Positions 62,008-64,000 of a stretch of DNA of 64,000 nucleotides are shown here, in pieces (the stretch's first letter is position 1; each line of letters begins with the position of its first letter). Origin of the DNA: JBBQUN01 sp963698395 (GTDB taxonomy: Bacteria; Actinomycetota; Acidimicrobiia; Acidimicrobiales; SZUA-35). The notes beneath the pieces are model-generated. The model searched no databases. It was not told the DNA's origin and was given only the letters and a program-made list of their open reading frames with translations. The position numbers and the translations under genes were made by a program. Where the stretch lies: positions 310,001 to 374,000 of the forward strand of contig CAVOQQ010000001.1 in the NCBI GenBank assembly GCA_963698395.1, in the 5' to 3' direction.

Positions 62008-63213
62008 ATGAGCAACACCACCGGTCCGCTCGACGGACTCGTCGTCGCCGACCTCTCGCGGGTGCTCGCCGGACCCTACTGCTCGATGCTCCTCGCCGAC
62101 CTCGGCGCCACCGTCATCAAGGTCGAGAGTGCCGCAGGTGACGACACCAGGAGCTGGACACCGCCCGAACTCGACGGGGTCTCCACCTATTACCTCTCGA
62201 TCAATCGAAACAAGCACTCGATCGTGCTCGACTACACCGACCCCGACGACGTCGCGATCGTGCACGAGCTGTTTCGTCGAGCCGACATCGTCATCGAGAA
62301 CTTCAAGGTTGGCGGGCTCACCAAGTTCGGCCTCGACTATGCAGCGGCACAGGCGATCAATCCGGCGTTGATCTACCTCTCGATCAGTGGTTTCGGCACG
62401 GCCGAGGGGGCGGGGCTTCCCGGCTACGACCTGGTCGTGCAGGCCGTGTCCGGCCTGATGAGCCTGACCGGCGAGCCCGATGGCCCGGCGTATCGGGCCG
62501 GCATCTCGGTGTTCGACGTGATGACCGGCATGCACGGCACGATCGGCGTGCTCGCCGCCCTCGAACACCGAAACAAGACCGGTGAGGGTCAGCACGTCGA
62601 AGTGAATCTGCTGTCCTCGGCGCTGTCGGGGCTGGTCAACCACTCGGGTGCCTTCGCCGCCGCTGGTGAGGTGCCGTTCCGTATGGGCAACGCCCACCCG
62701 AGCGTCTATCCCTACCAGCCGATGCCGACCGCCGACCGAGACGTGATCGTCGCCGTCGGCAACGATCGCCAGTTCCGATCCTTCTGTCGGGTGCTCGGAC
62801 TGGACGACCTCGCCGAAGACGAGCGGTTTCGGCTCAACGCCGACCGGACCAACCACCGAGACGAGCTCCACCCGATCTTGCTCGACGCGCTGTCGACCTG
62901 GTCTGCCGACGATCTCTTCCTGCAACTGAATGCCGCCGGCGTTCCCTGCGGGCCGATCAACACGATCGCCGAAGGCGTCGGTCTGGCCGAACGGCTCGGA
63001 CTCGAACCGATCGTCCGCCTCGGCGAGCAGGAAATCGGGTTGATCCGCAACCCCATCACGATGAGCGCCACCGCCCCCCGTCACGACCTGCCACCACCGG
63101 CTCTCGGGCAAGACACCGAGTCGGTGCTGGCGTGGTTGTCGGGCTCGGGCGCCGCCCCGGGTGCCGACCAAGCGAGTATGCATTCGCCGACTGACGCAAG
63201 GAGCTCCGCATGA
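62008..63213 (+). CDS. CaiB/BaiF family class III CoA-transferase
   Basis: A 401-residue enzyme. The N-terminal GLVVADLSRVLAGPYCSMLL, LGATVIKVESAAGDDTRSW, the catalytic-Asp region near GLPGYDLVVQAVSGLMSLTG and the end HDLPPPALGQDTESVLAWL are typical. It moves CoA between acids such as succinyl-CoA and a substrate acid. It overlaps the next gene (ATGA), so it works with the citryl-CoA lyase-like enzyme, which suggests formation of an acyl-CoA that is then cleaved. Substrate unknown. Confidence 0.92.
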   Translation: MSNTTGPLDGLVVADLSRVLAGPYCSMLLADLGATVIKVESAAGDDTRSWTPPELDGVSTYYLSINRNKHSIVLDYTDPDDVAIVHELFRRADIVIENFKVGGLTKFGLDYAAAQAINPALIYLSISGFGTAEGAGLPGYDLVVQAVSGLMSLTGEPDGPAYRAGISVFDVMTGMHGTIGVLAALEHRNKTGEGQHVEVNLLSSALSGLVNHSGAFAAAGEVPFRMGNAHPSVYPYQPMPTADRDVIVAVGNDRQFRSFCRVLGLDDLAEDERFRLNADRTNHRDELHPILLDALSTWSADDLFLQLNAAGVPCGPINTIAEGVGLAERLGLEPIVRLGEQEIGLIRNPITMSATAPRHDLPPPALGQDTESVLAWLSGSGAAPGADQASMHSPTDARSSA

Positions 63214-64000
63214 GCGAACCCATGACCTACCGAACCGGGATCGGCGCGTCCGACCTCGACTCCATCACGCTGCTCGGCCACGACCTGGCCGCGGAGCTGC
63301 TCGGCAAGATCACCTTCGGCGAACTCGCCTACTGGTTGGTTGCCAAGCGTCGGCCGACGCCAGGCCAGCGCGTCATGTTCGAGGCGGTGCTCGTCGCTCT
63401 CGCCGATCATGGCTTCACGCCAACGGCGATCGCGGCCCGGGTCACCTACCTCAGCGCTCCCGACTCGATCCAGGGAGCCCTGGCGGCCGGCCTGCTCGGC
63501 GGTGGTTCCCGATTCCTCGGCGTCACCGAAGACTCGGCGCTGTTCCTCGATGCTGCACTGCAGGCACTCGATGCCCATCCCACCGACGACGGCGGTTGGG
63601 ACGACGTCGCCCGCTCGATCATCGCCGACACCCGCGCATCCGGGCGGTTCGTTCCCGGCCTCGGCCATCCGGTGCACAAAGAGGGTGACCCTCGTACCCC
63701 GGTCCTGATGGAACTGGCTCGATCCAACGACCAGTTCGGTCCGCATCTGGAGCTGTTCAGCGCCATCGGTCGGGTCCACCCCGAACTGCTCGGTCGCACC
63801 CTTCCGCTCAATGGTGCCGGCGTGTGCGGTGCCGTGTTGGCAGACATCGATCTTCCACTCGGCGTGATGCGAGGCTTCGCGCTCCTCGCTCGGTGCGCAG
63901 GACTGCTCGGGCATCTCGCGGAGGAGATGGACGACCCGGTTGCCAACGACATGTACATGACCATCGACCGCAACACGAACTACGTGCCGCCGCCCCGAGA
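63210..64000 (+). CDS. Citryl-CoA lyase / citrate synthase-family protein, C-terminus outside window
   Basis: The reading is open to the end of the window (263 codons). It has the citrate-synthase fold: ITFGELAYWLVAKRRPTPGQ, then LAAGLLGGGSRFLGVTEDS and the active-site His segment FVPGLGHPVHKEGDPRTP. The short form lacks the N-terminal part of full citrate synthases, as in citryl-CoA lyase-like enzymes of CoA-transferase operons. It would cleave or form a C-C bond between an acyl-CoA and a keto acid. Coupled to the CoA-transferase. Confidence 0.88.
   Translation, partial: MSEPMTYRTGIGASDLDSITLLGHDLAAELLGKITFGELAYWLVAKRRPTPGQRVMFEAVLVALADHGFTPTAIAARVTYLSAPDSIQGALAAGLLGGGSRFLGVTEDSALFLDAALQALDAHPTDDGGWDDVARSIIADTRASGRFVPGLGHPVHKEGDPRTPVLMELARSNDQFGPHLELFSAIGRVHPELLGRTLPLNGAGVCGAVLADIDLPLGVMRGFALLARCAGLLGHLAEEMDDPVANDMYMTIDRNTNYVPPPR

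Overview
The window is high-GC, densely packed bacterial DNA. It carries several actinobacterial markers: a mycothiol-dependent maleylpyruvate isomerase-type gene, a DUF222/HNH gene, an amphi-Trp protein, DUF5671 membrane repeats, Ser/Thr-rich lipoproteins, and many acyl-CoA, CoA-transferase and VOC enzymes. I infer a free-living, probably aquatic or soil actinobacterium, perhaps of the Acidimicrobiia. That placement rests on gene content only. No rRNA, tRNA, CRISPR array, IS element or prophage was seen.

Layout. 0-5 kb: end of an amidohydrolase, a double TetR regulator, a lipoprotein, a nested palindrome and an acyl-CoA synthetase. 4.6-8.6 kb: an aromatic-catabolism cluster in which an extradiol-type dioxygenase faces TetR, an FAH-family hydrolase and an MhpA-like monooxygenase. 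8.6-15.3 kb: acyl-CoA dehydrogenase, SDR, a membrane-protein pair (DUF5671 fused to a GNAT-like tail) and zwf. 15.3-25 kb: a thioredoxin-like lipoprotein with an in-frame UGA where the first Cys of CxxC should be, a frameshifted maleylpyruvate isomerase coupled to an M28-like protein, methyltransferase, MFS, amidohydrolase, desaturase and SDR. 23.7-29 kb: a cell-surface sugar modification cluster (DUF4910, CDP-sugar synthesis, C-methyltransferase, PIG-L deacetylase, glycosyltransferase). 29-31.6 kb: nagB and a GMC oxidoreductase.

31.6-38.8 kb is a galactoside operon: a divergent DeoR repressor, a sugar-binding protein (frameshifted), two permeases, galT and a GH36 alpha-galactosidase, with a 26-bp palindrome ahead of the first gene. 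39-42.9 kb is a dipeptide/oligopeptide ABC operon (two permeases, two ATPases) without its own binding protein. A family-5 binding protein lies 5 kb further on, next to an S9 peptidase, so peptide uptake and cleavage may be linked. Between them are an acyl-CoA dehydrogenase, a MerE-like membrane protein and an agmatine deiminase. 49.7-64 kb mixes single genes with a closing IclR / CoA-transferase / citryl-CoA lyase cluster that runs off the end.

Two themes stand out. The first is interrupted genes: one UGA with a SECIS-like hairpin, one amber codon, two single-base frameshifts and one 5'-truncated gene. The UGA case may be a true selenoprotein; the others look like decay or sequence error. 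The second is short tandem repeats between genes (15, 15 and 26 bp units). In two cases the repeat unit contains the stop codon of the upstream gene.
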